A DNA stretch of 64,000 nucleotides. Source: Polyangiaceae bacterium. Lineage in GTDB: Bacteria; Myxococcota_A; Polyangia; Polyangiales; Polyangiaceae. The translations under genes were made by a program, and so were the position numbers. Shown here one piece after another: positions 43,481-52,039 of the stretch. A model generated the notes under the pieces. It made no database searches, was not told the origin of the DNA, and saw only the letters and a list, made by a program, of their open reading frames with translations. The stretch covers positions 248,001 to 312,000 of the forward strand of contig JACKEB010000017.1 of the NCBI GenBank assembly GCA_020633205.1, given 5' to 3'. Within the stretch, counting starts at the first letter, position 1, and every line of letters starts with the position of its first letter.

Positions 43481-44527
43481 ATGCCGATCTCGGTTCTCGT
43501 CCGATCAGGCGAGGTGGAGAGCCCACCGGAGCTGAGCTTCGACGCCCCGCGCGTCGTGATCGGACGTGGAGACGGCTGCGAAGTGCGCCTTCCGGACCCC
43601 AGCGTAAGCCACCGCCACGCCTCCATTCGCCAGCGTGGCGCAGACTACATCGTGGTCGATGAGGGCAGCACCAACGGCACGTTCGTCGGTTCGGTTCGCT
43701 TGGGCGCCCAGTCACCTCGGGTGCTGCGAAGTGGGGACGTGATCCGCGTCGGCCGGGTCTGGCTGGAAGTTCAAATCAAGCCCGTAGCACCCCAGCTCGC
43801 CACTCCCAACAGCACCAAAGAGCTGGCTCTCGCCTTGGTGGCCAACGCGCTGAGCTCCCAGGGGGAGGACGCCTCGGTCAAGCTCGCCGTCTATGAAGGT
43901 GCGGACTCAGGGCGCGAGTTGGTGCTGGGGCTGTTTGAGCATCGCTACGTGATCGGTCGGGGCAAGAGCGTCGATTTGGCGTTCGACGACGAAGACGCGT
44001 CGCGCCGCCATTGCGAGCTCATCCGACGCGGAGACAAAGTCTTCGTGCGCGACCTGAACTCGAAGAACGGCACCTTCTTGGACGGCCAGCAGCTCACCGC
44101 GGAGCGGGAGACGCGCTGGCCCTCAACGGCAATCCTCGGCATCGGCAGCAACCGGATGCGCTTCGAGGACCCGGTGGCGCTCGCTCTGGAAGAGCTGGAG
44201 CGCGCGGCGGACGAGCACATGTCCCCGGACGACTCCGTGGACCCACCAGACACCGTCGCGCCCAAGGCGGAGACACCCGCGCCGGACAGCGATGCACTCT
44301 CCGACCTGGTGCGGGGTGCGCGCTCATCGGGAAAGGCAGCAGCCTCATCGCGCGCTGCCGCGCCGATTGCTCAACGTCCCAAGAAGGACGCTCGCCTGGA
44401 TACGACGATTCGCACCCGGCGGCCGAAGGCGGGCTGGGGAAAGACGGACTTCATCGTAGCCGCCGTGGCGATCGGCGTGCTCGCGCTGTCGGTGCTTGGA
44501 ATGCTGTTGTTGCTCCGCAGTGGTTAG
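43481..44527 (+). CDS. Membrane-anchored protein with two FHA domains
   Basis: A 348-residue protein with two phosphothreonine-binding FHA domains. The first (about 10-95) has VIGRGDGCEVRLPDPSVSHRHASI and DEGSTNGTFV. The second (about 130-225) has VIGRGKSVDLAFDDEDASRRHCEL and DLNSKNGTFLDG. Both keep the Arg, Ser/Ser-Arg, His and Asn residues that hold the phosphopeptide. A charged linker leads to a C-terminal membrane helix (VAAVAIGVLALSVLGMLLLL). It is probably a receptor for Ser/Thr-kinase-phosphorylated partners. It is divergent from the PilZ gene, and a pseudokinase gene lies beyond it, suggesting a signalling neighbourhood. Confidence 0.9.
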   Translation: MPISVLVRSGEVESPPELSFDAPRVVIGRGDGCEVRLPDPSVSHRHASIRQRGADYIVVDEGSTNGTFVGSVRLGAQSPRVLRSGDVIRVGRVWLEVQIKPVAPQLATPNSTKELALALVANALSSQGEDASVKLAVYEGADSGRELVLGLFEHRYVIGRGKSVDLAFDDEDASRRHCELIRRGDKVFVRDLNSKNGTFLDGQQLTAERETRWPSTAILGIGSNRMRFEDPVALALEELERAADEHMSPDDSVDPPDTVAPKAETPAPDSDALSDLVRGARSSGKAAASSRAAAPIAQRPKKDARLDTTIRTRRPKAGWGKTDFIVAAVAIGVLALSVLGMLLLLRSG

Positions 44528-44593
44528 CTGCGGACAAGAGCGACAGCCGCAGTGGTTAGCTGCGGACAAGAGCGACAGCCGCAGCGGTTAGCT
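44515..44593. repeat. Tandem 32-base repeat with internal hairpin at a gene end
   Basis: Units start CCGCAGTGGTTAGCTGCGG at 44515 and 44547, with a degenerate third from 44579. Each unit contains an inverted repeat CCGCAG-N7-CTGCGG. The first unit includes the stop codon of the FHA gene. Possible transcription stop or 3'-end element. Confidence 0.75.
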
Positions 44594-44619
44594 TCAAGCG
44601 CAGACAGAACCGCACGGAA

Positions 44620-46239
44620 TCAAGGCGGGCACACATCCAGCTGGTCTACCGTCAGGTCGCTGTGGGCGGTGATGGTTACGGCTTCGTAGACGTTGCCTCC
44701 CGAGATGTTGCTACCAGCTCCAGCGCCATGCACCGTTGCGGGTGTCGTGGAGACGAAGCCATGGGGCAGCGTTCCCCGCTCACACGTTGCCGGAAGACTT
44801 GGATCCGCTAGGCGATATGCGGAGCGGGTCGTGACGCAATACAGGGCACCATCCGCGCTCTCCAGACAGTGCGCGTAGCCACCGCCGCTCTTGAAAATCA
44901 GGTTCCAGGAAGAGGAGTTACGCACGTCGCCAATCACAGTCGTGAAGCTGCTGCCATCTTGCACGCCGATGGGGTGACTGCCGAGAAACGACACGCGGTC
45001 GAGGTCGATACGTCCCGTCGGCACACTGAGGTAGCGGCGCTTCAGTACGCCTGTCTGAATGTCGAACTCGGAATAATAGCCACCGTCTTCCACGAAGGCG
45101 ATGGTGCCGTCAGGAGCGAACTGCAGTTGAATGGGCTGCTCCGTCATGCGCCACCCGGTGCGGAACGTACCGGCCGAGGTGAGCTGAATCACGCGCCCCG
45201 AATCATCGACCACGAGCATGTCGTTGCCTGGTCCCCGATGAATCCACTTCACTTCACGCTCGATCCCAGGGTCGAATCCAAGCGAACGAATCGTCGACCC
45301 ATCGAGCGCAAGTTCCATGACGGTTCCGCTCGGGGTGACCTCCTTTCCTCGAGTCCCGGCGATAAACAAGGTTCCACTGGGGCCAAGCGCCAGCGCGAGC
45401 GCCTTGCCCTCGCCGGTTCCGTGCTGTTCCCATTTGGGAATACCGTCACCACCAAGGCGCATCACGAGGGGATACGGTTCGAAGAGGGAGGCATAATAGT
45501 ATCCCGATGCCACTAGATCACCGTCATCCAGCTCAAGGACGTCGGTGAACTGTTGACGGGTCTCGTTCTGCCAGGCGCGCGCCCAGAGCACTTTGAGGGA
45601 TGGGCTCAATCGGATCAACACACCGGGCTGATTCGGGCTACCGTTCCCGCGCCCGGCGATCAGGAGATCACCGTTCTTGAGCTGACGAAACTGGGTGATC
45701 TCGTTCAGCAAGGTGCTGCCGCCGGGATTGGTGAGCCTGAGCTGAATCTCGTCCGCCAGCGGCGCTGCACCGGCAGTCCCCCCAACTCCGCCGGTTGCGC
45801 CTGCAGTGCCGCCGGTTGCGCCTGCAGTGCCGCCGGCTCCGCCTGCAGTGCCGCCGGTTCCGCCAACCGCCGAGCTGCCGCCGGCGTCATGGGTACCGCC
45901 GACACCTCCGCTGCTGATCCCAGCGCTTCCGCCACCAACGCCAGTGGTCCCGCCAGTGCTAGCCCCTCCGGTGCCGCCCGAAGCTGTGCCGCCGCTAGCG
46001 CCCGTACCGCCGTTACCGCTAGAAGCCGTCCCCCCGCTGCCGCTCGCGCCACCAGTTTCCGCGCTGGATGTTCCGGCCGCAGCACCAGCGTTTCCGCCCA
46101 TCCCCGCACCCGCGCTACCCGAGGTGCCACCGCTCGAATCGTCAGCCGTAGTGCTGTCCTGGGATCCGCACGCGACGCATAACGTCAATAGCGACACCGC
46201 ACCCCAACTCCCCAACGCCCCTCGAATCGTTCGATGCAT
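44620..46239 (-). CDS. Gly-rich-linker lipoprotein with beta-propeller-like domain
   Basis: A 539-residue lipoprotein with a signal ending in LCVACGS. Residues about 30-170 are GTGGASGG-type repeats, including three 21-base DNA repeats. The remainder (about 175-530) is a predicted beta-propeller: repeated segments such as LIAGRGNGSPNQPGVLIRLSPSLKVLWARAW and GTLFIAGTRGKEVTPSGTVMEL resemble delta-60/SBBP-like blades. It probably binds ligands or partners outside the outer membrane. The ATG at 46239 precedes a proper signal; an upstream in-frame start adds six residues. Confidence 0.8.
   Translation of the reverse strand: MHRTIRGALGSWGAVSLLTLCVACGSQDSTTADDSSGGTSGSAGAGMGGNAGAAAGTSSAETGGASGSGGTASSGNGGTGASGGTASGGTGGASTGGTTGVGGGSAGISSGGVGGTHDAGGSSAVGGTGGTAGGAGGTAGATGGTAGATGGVGGTAGAAPLADEIQLRLTNPGGSTLLNEITQFRQLKNGDLLIAGRGNGSPNQPGVLIRLSPSLKVLWARAWQNETRQQFTDVLELDDGDLVASGYYYASLFEPYPLVMRLGGDGIPKWEQHGTGEGKALALALGPSGTLFIAGTRGKEVTPSGTVMELALDGSTIRSLGFDPGIEREVKWIHRGPGNDMLVVDDSGRVIQLTSAGTFRTGWRMTEQPIQLQFAPDGTIAFVEDGGYYSEFDIQTGVLKRRYLSVPTGRIDLDRVSFLGSHPIGVQDGSSFTTVIGDVRNSSSWNLIFKSGGGYAHCLESADGALYCVTTRSAYRLADPSLPATCERGTLPHGFVSTTPATVHGAGAGSNISGGNVYEAVTITAHSDLTVDQLDVCPP
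45788..45864. repeat. Three tandem 21-base repeats in the Gly-rich linker
   Basis: Units at 45788-45808, 45809-45829 and 45830-45850 with the form CCGCCGGTTGCGCCTGCAGTG, plus a partial fourth. They encode a GGTAGATGG-type linker on the minus strand. Confidence 0.8.
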
Positions 46240-46349
46240 GGCGCGAACGGTACACAACGCGATCGCGAGCGCACGTGAACGAATAGAACGTCGTGCGGTT
46301 GTGCACCGCTTGAGTCAACCGACTATATTTGTCGAGCGCGACGTTCACC

Positions 46350-46835
46350 ATGGCCCACGCACCGCAAGTCACCGATGCCTACTGGCCGATCATCGTCATG
46401 ACGCTGACGGATGGCATGGACTACGACGCCTACAGCGCGCTGTTCGAGGGTTACGAGCGGATCATGCAGAGCGCCGTCACTCGAGCGGCAGCATCCAACG
46501 AACGCGCGGGCATGAACATCACCTTGTCCGATCTGAGCGTCGTGCGCAGCCGCCCCGCCGCGAAGACCAGAGCACTGGCAGCTCAGAAGTCTCAAGAGTG
46601 GCAGCCCTTGATGCGTCGCTTCTCGTTGGGTGACGTACGCGTGGTGACGTCCAGCCTGGTGCGCGGCGCAATGACCGCGGTGAGCTGGATCTATCAACAC
46701 CCGCTACCCCTCAAGTACTCGGCGTCGTTTCCCGACGGAGTCAATTGGTGCGTTCAGCAGCTAGACCTCGCAGGCGTGCCGCTCAGCGATGGCACCCGCC
46801 AGCTGATGCGCATGCACGGTGTGCGCGGCGCCTAG
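46350..46835 (+). CDS. Uncharacterised small protein, possible STAS-like fold
   Basis: A 161-residue soluble protein with no signal peptide. Composition and secondary-structure pattern (IIVMTLTDGMDYDAYSALFEGYERIM at the start, GAMTAVSWIYQHPLPLKYSASFPDGVNWCVQQL near the end) resemble SpoIIAA/STAS-like proteins common in myxobacteria, in which a strand-helix end reads PLPxKYFxxxxEAxxWC. The ATG at 46350 is preferred over an in-frame TTG at 46329. Divergent from the propeller lipoprotein. Family not confirmed. Confidence 0.65.
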   Translation: MAHAPQVTDAYWPIIVMTLTDGMDYDAYSALFEGYERIMQSAVTRAAASNERAGMNITLSDLSVVRSRPAAKTRALAAQKSQEWQPLMRRFSLGDVRVVTSSLVRGAMTAVSWIYQHPLPLKYSASFPDGVNWCVQQLDLAGVPLSDGTRQLMRMHGVRGA

Positions 46836-46889
46836 CGGCCGACTCACGCGGGAATACCAGCTTCGTCTGCGGCGTCTGCAAGAGGCAAT

Positions 46890-47315
46890 ATGTTGACTGG
46901 TAAGTGCCTTTGCGAGGCCATCGCCTACGAAGTTACCGGTGCGCTTGGCCCGGTTTACAACTGCCATCGCTCGAAATGCCGACGCTGGCATGGTGCCGCC
47001 TTCAGGACCCGAGCATCCATCCGTCGCGAACATTTCAGGTGGGTTCGGGGGGAGGAGCAGCTTTCCTTCTACAACTCAGCGCCGAACGTCACTCGCTCGT
47101 TCTGCTCCATCTGTGGTTCGAACCTGATCAACACGTACGCCGACTTACCCGACATCATCGGGCTGCCCTTGGGCGGGCTTGAGCAGCATCCTGGGCGCGT
47201 TCCGGAGGCGCACATCTTCGTAGGCTCCAAGTCTCCTTGGTACGAAATCAGCGACGGACTGCCAGAGTTCGAAAGCTGGCCTGGCGACGAGGCCGCCGTT
47301 CGCAGCACGCAGTAG
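46890..47315 (+). CDS. GFA-family (Mss4-like) zinc protein
   Basis: A 141-residue protein of the glutathione-dependent formaldehyde-activating/Mss4-like fold. It has the zinc Cys pairs: CLCEAIAYEV, YNCHRSKCRRW, and FCSICGSNL. Characterised relatives bind glutathione and zinc; many act on unknown thiol adducts. AGAGG precedes the ATG. It stands between two unrelated genes and is likely monocistronic. Activity on formaldehyde adducts is not certain. Confidence 0.9.
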   Translation: MLTGKCLCEAIAYEVTGALGPVYNCHRSKCRRWHGAAFRTRASIRREHFRWVRGEEQLSFYNSAPNVTRSFCSICGSNLINTYADLPDIIGLPLGGLEQHPGRVPEAHIFVGSKSPWYEISDGLPEFESWPGDEAAVRSTQ

Positions 47316-47329
47316 TCGCCCTGACTAGC

Positions 47330-48283
47330 TTACCTCGCCGACCAGCCTCGCACTGGATGAGTCCCCGCGAAGCGCACCACCGCCTTCGGTAGCGGTTGCT
47401 CTGCAAGAGCGCGCGGCAACGTCTCGGCGACTACGCGGGTAGTTGCCGTGTAGCTCGAACCTTCGCCGTGGGTGCAGGCGTAGCAAGTGCCAATGGAGAA
47501 CACGAGCTCGGCTTGCTGCTTTCCCTGAGGAGTGACCTCCGGGATGACGTTGATCAACGTCACCTGCTCCTCGGTCGGTTCGTCGAAACCGTCCCCTGCA
47601 GCCTTGAACGCGGCAACCGCCTGACTCAGTTCGTGCCCTCTCAGCTCGTTCGTTTCCGCGGGAGAAAGCAAGGGCAGCTTCTGCTTGCGCTCTAGGTCAT
47701 ACGCGGAGTAGGTCGCCACGCTGAAGCCGTGGGCACCGCAGCCGTAGACCCAGGTGAAATCTGCGAGCACCAGATAGCGACCCGCAGAGGCGATCAGGCC
47801 TACATTTTGGCTGTAGTCATTGTAGCGCTCTTCAGGCCCCGGCTTTGGCTGCTCCCAGAGCTCCCAGCTCCGACGGGTCTTGAGCTCAATCAGGCTCGGG
47901 ACCTGAGTCTCCTTGTGATCCGTCGGGGCGCTGGCTGTGTCGCCCATCACTGCATCGCACTCGTACACGGGCATGCGCCCGAGGGTCTTCGAGAACTCCC
48001 ACTCTTTACCCCCGGCCAGCATAAAAATCCCCGGTTGCTCCTTGAGAACATTTCCCTCGGGATCCAACCAGTAGCTGGTCGTTTGCTCGGAGTCGTCCGG
48101 GCGCGCCCAGACGATGACGCCCTTGACCTCTGACCGCTCGACTGGCTCAGCTTCCTCCTGGGTCTTTTCATCGCCGACCCGAATGGTTGGAGGAGCGTCG
48201 GCTTTGCGTTGCTCACCGCCGCAGCACGGGAGGGCGAGCAGCGCTCCTAACCCCCAAACCAAGATCGGGCTACGACGGCTCAT
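47330..48283 (-). CDS. Putative lipoprotein, unknown function
   Basis: A 317-residue lipoprotein with signal SPILVWGLGALLALPCCGGE. The mature part has a Cys-containing WVYGCGAHGF segment and IGTCYACTHGEGSSYT, and appears to be a beta-rich domain of unknown family. The ATG at 48283 begins a proper signal; the frame is open upstream but without signal character. Nothing in the neighbourhood (GFA protein upstream in the other strand, exonuclease beyond) indicates a role. Confidence 0.65.
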   Translation of the reverse strand: MSRRSPILVWGLGALLALPCCGGEQRKADAPPTIRVGDEKTQEEAEPVERSEVKGVIVWARPDDSEQTTSYWLDPEGNVLKEQPGIFMLAGGKEWEFSKTLGRMPVYECDAVMGDTASAPTDHKETQVPSLIELKTRRSWELWEQPKPGPEERYNDYSQNVGLIASAGRYLVLADFTWVYGCGAHGFSVATYSAYDLERKQKLPLLSPAETNELRGHELSQAVAAFKAAGDGFDEPTEEQVTLINVIPEVTPQGKQQAELVFSIGTCYACTHGEGSSYTATTRVVAETLPRALAEQPLPKAVVRFAGTHPVRGWSAR

Positions 48284-48366
48284 CGTCGAGCAGCATAGCT
48301 TGGGAAGGACTGGATCCCACATCTCACGGAAACGCCGTGTGGACGCCGCGGATTCCGGGGCGGCAG

Positions 48367-49110
48367 CTAGGCCCGGCGCCACATGCGGCGCTCGTCGTCG
48401 AAGATACGGCCTAGGCGCTTCTGCTCGAGAACGAACGCGGCGTAGTTGCGGGGCACCCTCGAGTCCGTAGCGAAGATCCCGTGCACCTTGGCTGCGGCTT
48501 CGGCGTCGTCCGTTGCGCGGTGGGCGCGGCCGATGTCGATACCTAGGCGCTCACACACGTCCCCAAGGGACTTGCTCTTTGCATCCTTCTGGAGCTCTCG
48601 TGCCCAGGTGAGCGGATCCAACCACTCCACGCCTTTGCGCGCTGCCGGCGGCAGATTGGGAACGTCCAAATTGCAACGGGCGAACTCAGCGTGGAGGAAG
48701 TCCCGGTCGAACTCGGCGTTGTAGGCCAAGGGCACGCCCTGACGCATCGCCTCGAGGATCTCCAAAGCAACCGAGGAAAACGGCGGCTTGTCCTTCACGT
48801 CGTCATCACTGATGCCGTGAACGTCGAACGCTTCCTTGGGGATCGGCATTCCGGGATTGACCAGCCAATCGTGGCGCGCCACGACCTGTCCCTCGCGGTA
48901 GATCACGCACGCGACTTCGACCACACGGTCGACGTTGTGATCGCGGCCTGTAGTCTCGGTGTCGATGCTGACCACCGGCAGGCGGTGCATCTCGGTTTGA
49001 CCGTCGAACTCATCAGCGAGTCCGCTCGCGACCACGCGCAACAGATGAGCGATGCCGGGATAGTGGCGTCCCGTGGGGAAACACCCCTCGCCCTCCATGC
49101 CTGACTTCAT
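48367..49110 (-). CDS. DnaQ-like 3'-5' exonuclease (DEDDh)
   Basis: A 247-residue exonuclease of the DnaQ/RNase T class. The DEDDh residues are visible: VVSIDTETTGRD (Asp/Glu), LAYNAEFDRDFLHAEF (Asp), and HRATDDAEAAAKV (His/Asp). The central domain WLVNPGMPIPKEAFDVHGISDDDV is the usual ExoII motif context. It may act as a proof-reading or RNA-trimming exonuclease; it is separate from any polymerase here. Its ATG lies three bases after the stop of the upstream DsbA-like gene, so the two may be co-transcribed. Confidence 0.9.
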   Translation of the reverse strand: MKSGMEGEGCFPTGRHYPGIAHLLRVVASGLADEFDGQTEMHRLPVVSIDTETTGRDHNVDRVVEVACVIYREGQVVARHDWLVNPGMPIPKEAFDVHGISDDDVKDKPPFSSVALEILEAMRQGVPLAYNAEFDRDFLHAEFARCNLDVPNLPPAARKGVEWLDPLTWARELQKDAKSKSLGDVCERLGIDIGRAHRATDDAEAAAKVHGIFATDSRVPRNYAAFVLEQKRLGRIFDDERRMWRRA

Positions 49111-49113
49111 GGC

Positions 49114-50166
49114 TTACTTGGCGCTCGGAGCAGGCTTGCTGGGCTTGGCGCTAGGCGCTGGCTTTTCACTCGGCGCTGTCTTCGCGCCTGACGGAGCCGC
49201 GACGGGCTGGGTATCCCCACCCTCTTCTGCACTCGCCGGCGCCTTCGGCATCGGCTTCGGCTCCACGTCCTTGCCGGTGCGAAGCTTGATCTCGAGCTTC
49301 ACGAAGTCGTCCAAGTCTTCCTTCGTGTCGAAGTAGCCGCTCGTGAAGTTCCGACCGTTGATGTAGATCATCGGCGTCCCTTCGAGCCCGAGCTTGTCGG
49401 CCTCCTTCTTGTCCTTCGCCACGGCGTCGGCGACCTCTTCGCTGTCGATGTCCTTGAGGAACTTCTTCACGTCGAGGTTCAACTGCTTGGCGAAACCGGC
49501 GAAGTCGTTGGTGAAGCTCGCCTGGTTCTTGAACAACAGGTCGTGCATCTCCCAGAACTTGCCCTGCTTCCCTGCGGCAACCGCGGCGCGAGCTGCCATC
49601 TCGGCGTGCTCATGGATGGCCAGGGGGTAGTTCTTGAACACGAAGCGGACCTGGCCCGGGAAGCGCTCCACCAAGCCATCCAGGATGGGGGCCATCATGC
49701 CGCAGTGGGGACACTCGTAGTCGGCCCACTCGACGATGGTGACCGGCGCGTCCTTCGCGCCCTTGGTCGGGGAGTCTCCGATCTCGACGGGCTTCACTTC
49801 ATCTGTAGAGAAGCGCACACGGAACGCCGCCTCAGCCTGATTGCGCGTGCGCCCACGACGTACCTGCGTCAGGAGGAAATCCGCCGCAGGCTTGCAACCG
49901 TCGCATTTGCGGGCTTCTTTCACGCACTGAGCGATGCTGACAGGCTGATCCGGACAGGGCGCCAGCAGGTCGCTGACATAGGTAGACCACTCCCGCTGCT
50001 CGCGACGAGTGAGCTCCGTGGTGTCCACGCCCGGTAGCTCGACGTTGTCCACCGTCGCCGAGTCCGCGGTTGGTGGATTCTCGTCTCCCCGATGTTCGCA
50101 AGTGCTGAAATTCAATTGCAGAAGCGCGAGCACTGCTGTGCCGAGGACGGACCTGAGCGAGGGCAT
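49114..50166 (-). CDS. DsbA-like thioredoxin-fold lipoprotein
   Basis: A 350-residue periplasmic protein of the DsbA/DSBA-oxidoreductase family. After a signal (LALLQLNFSTC, a possible lipid Cys) and a linker with a CDGCKPAAD pair, the thioredoxin fold begins near 125 (PVTIVEWADYECPHCGMM) with the CPHC active site. FVFKNYPLAIHEHAEMAARAAVAA and LEGTPMIYINGR (cis-Pro) complete the fold. A Lys/Pro/Ala-rich tail follows. It probably oxidises or isomerises disulfides in the many Cys-rich envelope proteins. Divergent from the ParA-type gene. Confidence 0.88.
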   Translation of the reverse strand: MPSLRSVLGTAVLALLQLNFSTCEHRGDENPPTADSATVDNVELPGVDTTELTRREQREWSTYVSDLLAPCPDQPVSIAQCVKEARKCDGCKPAADFLLTQVRRGRTRNQAEAAFRVRFSTDEVKPVEIGDSPTKGAKDAPVTIVEWADYECPHCGMMAPILDGLVERFPGQVRFVFKNYPLAIHEHAEMAARAAVAAGKQGKFWEMHDLLFKNQASFTNDFAGFAKQLNLDVKKFLKDIDSEEVADAVAKDKKEADKLGLEGTPMIYINGRNFTSGYFDTKEDLDDFVKLEIKLRTGKDVEPKPMPKAPASAEEGGDTQPVAAPSGAKTAPSEKPAPSAKPSKPAPSAK

Positions 50167-50428
50167 GGTTGGGGGACTCTAGTGTGAGGTGCGGCGCAAT
50201 GCTACCCGGTCGGCAGCCCGCCTCTGTGAGGACTTGTCGATTCGGACGCGGATCTGCGTTACATGCGTGCCGCGCTCGCGTCGATGACAGAAAGTATCTA
50301 GCGCTCAGCCTCTCAACTCGTGGTTTATTCCCGCCTTTCCCGGGCAAAGCCCCTGAATTGCCTCGCTCCATGGCGCACCGTTGGCCACGCGCCCAGCGCG
50401 CCACGTCCGCGTGCTCAGCCCCCTAACC

Positions 50429-52024
50429 ATGTCTAGCGGAAGCCTCTATCCCTCGGAACCGCCGCCCGATAGCGGACCCGGCGCAGACGCGCCGCGAGTC
50501 GTGCGCCACGTGATCGCTGTGGCTGGTGGTCGCGGCGGTGTGGGAAAGAGCATCGTGGCGATCAACCTGGGCGTCTACTTGGCTCAGCTCGGACGCACCG
50601 TGGTGGTGGCTGACGCCAACCCCGCAGGCGCGGATCTGCACACGATGCTCGGCGAGGCGATGCCCCGGGCAGGCAACGACGAAGACGCTCCCGAAGAAGA
50701 AGAACTCACGCCGATCAAGACGCAGGTGCCTGGCCTGCTGCTCTTGCCTCAGGCGTACTCCCGAAACTCCACCGTGCCGCTACGTCCAGGGCGCAAGGCG
50801 CGTTGGGCCTTCAGGCTGCGGCAGCTGGATGTGGACTACGTGATCCTCGATCTGGGCGCAGGGACTACACCCGCCACGCTGGACTTGTTCCTCACGGCAG
50901 ACCTCGGGCTCTGCGTCACCTCGCCTGAGCCTCCAAGTGTCGAGGCAACCTACCGCTTCGCCCGCGCGCTGTTCCAACGCAAGCTACGACGCACACTGAT
51001 CAAGGACCGCTTCAAGGTTCGCATGGTGGAGCGCGCGCAGGATCCGCTTCCGCCCCTGCCCTCACCCATCGAAATGGTGCGGGCAATCGCTCGCTACGAC
51101 AGCTCCGTTGCCGAGCTGGCGGCCGCTGAGCTCGCAAAGCTGAGACCGCGACTCGTGGTTAATTCCGCGCGGTTACGTACGGACAACGACCTCGGCACCG
51201 CGATGTGCGACATGAGCCGGCGCTACTTGGGCGTGGAGTTCGACTACGTCGGCCACGTCGAACAGGAAGACTCTGTTTGGCTCTCCGTAGTTCGCCGCCG
51301 GCCGCTGCTCATCGACTCGCCCACGAGCAAAGCCGCCCGCAACATCGAGCGCATCGCTCGGCGCATTCTGGCGCTGGCGACCACGCGCGAGCAAACCAAG
51401 GTGGCCACACCCGTGCCCATCGTGCCCGCGGAGCCAAACCTATACGAAGTGCTGTGGACTCACCGCGGCGCCAGCGACGAAGAGTTGCGCCGCGCCTACA
51501 AGCGCCAGCGAGAGATCTATCAACAGGACAGCCTTCCGCTTACCTCGCTCTTGACGGAAGAAGAGCTGGCCCGCGAACGCGCGCGCGTTGATGAGGCCTA
51601 CGATACGCTGCTCGATCCCATTCGGCGACGCGCGTACGACAAGTCAACGTTCCCTGAGGCCGAGGCCGGTGAGCAGCCGCCACGGCCAGAGGTGGACGCA
51701 GCCCTCGCGGCGGAGCGCGCCATGCTACGCGCGGAGTTGGCGCGAGAAATCCACCCGGAAACTGAGTTTAGTGGTGCGCTCTTGAAGAAGGTGCGCCAAT
51801 CATTGGGCATCGAGATCGAAGAGATCGCGAATCGCACGAAAATCAGCGCATCCCACCTCAAGGCGATCGAAGAAGAGGACTTCCGAAGTCTGCCGGCGGC
51901 GGTGTACACACGCGGCTTCGTCCAGGAGGTGGCCAAGTACCTCAAGGTGGATCCGGCGCAAGTCAGCCGCAGCTACCTCAAGCGGCACCGCGCGTGGCGC
52001 CAAGCGCACGGAGTGGATCCGTGA
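50429..52024 (+). CDS. ParA-type ATPase fused to J-like and RodZ-type HTH domains
   Basis: A 531-residue fusion. The ParA/MinD/FlhG-like domain (about 28-325) has a deviant Walker A GGRGGVGKS in which the signature Lys is Arg (Arg35), and VILDLGAGTTP. A DnaJ-like domain (about 343-410: LYEVLWTHRGASDEELRRAYKRQREIYQQ...VDEAYDTLLDPIRRRAYD) lacks the HPD motif, so it cannot stimulate Hsp70 normally. A RodZ-type HTH_25 domain (about 440-510: LLKKVRQSLGIEIEEIANRTKISASHLKAIEEEDF) ends the protein. It may position a polar complex such as motility or secretion machinery. No Shine-Dalgarno is obvious before the ATG; a 16-codon extension exists. Confidence 0.85.
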   Translation: MSSGSLYPSEPPPDSGPGADAPRVVRHVIAVAGGRGGVGKSIVAINLGVYLAQLGRTVVVADANPAGADLHTMLGEAMPRAGNDEDAPEEEELTPIKTQVPGLLLLPQAYSRNSTVPLRPGRKARWAFRLRQLDVDYVILDLGAGTTPATLDLFLTADLGLCVTSPEPPSVEATYRFARALFQRKLRRTLIKDRFKVRMVERAQDPLPPLPSPIEMVRAIARYDSSVAELAAAELAKLRPRLVVNSARLRTDNDLGTAMCDMSRRYLGVEFDYVGHVEQEDSVWLSVVRRRPLLIDSPTSKAARNIERIARRILALATTREQTKVATPVPIVPAEPNLYEVLWTHRGASDEELRRAYKRQREIYQQDSLPLTSLLTEEELARERARVDEAYDTLLDPIRRRAYDKSTFPEAEAGEQPPRPEVDAALAAERAMLRAELAREIHPETEFSGALLKKVRQSLGIEIEEIANRTKISASHLKAIEEEDFRSLPAAVYTRGFVQEVAKYLKVDPAQVSRSYLKRHRAWRQAHGVDP

Positions 52025-52039
52025 GGATGAGCCGGCACG

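Noticed and set aside
44515..44593. Regular 32-base repeats considered as a CRISPR remnant.
   Set aside because: The units abut with no spacers, there are fewer than three, and the first overlaps a coding end.
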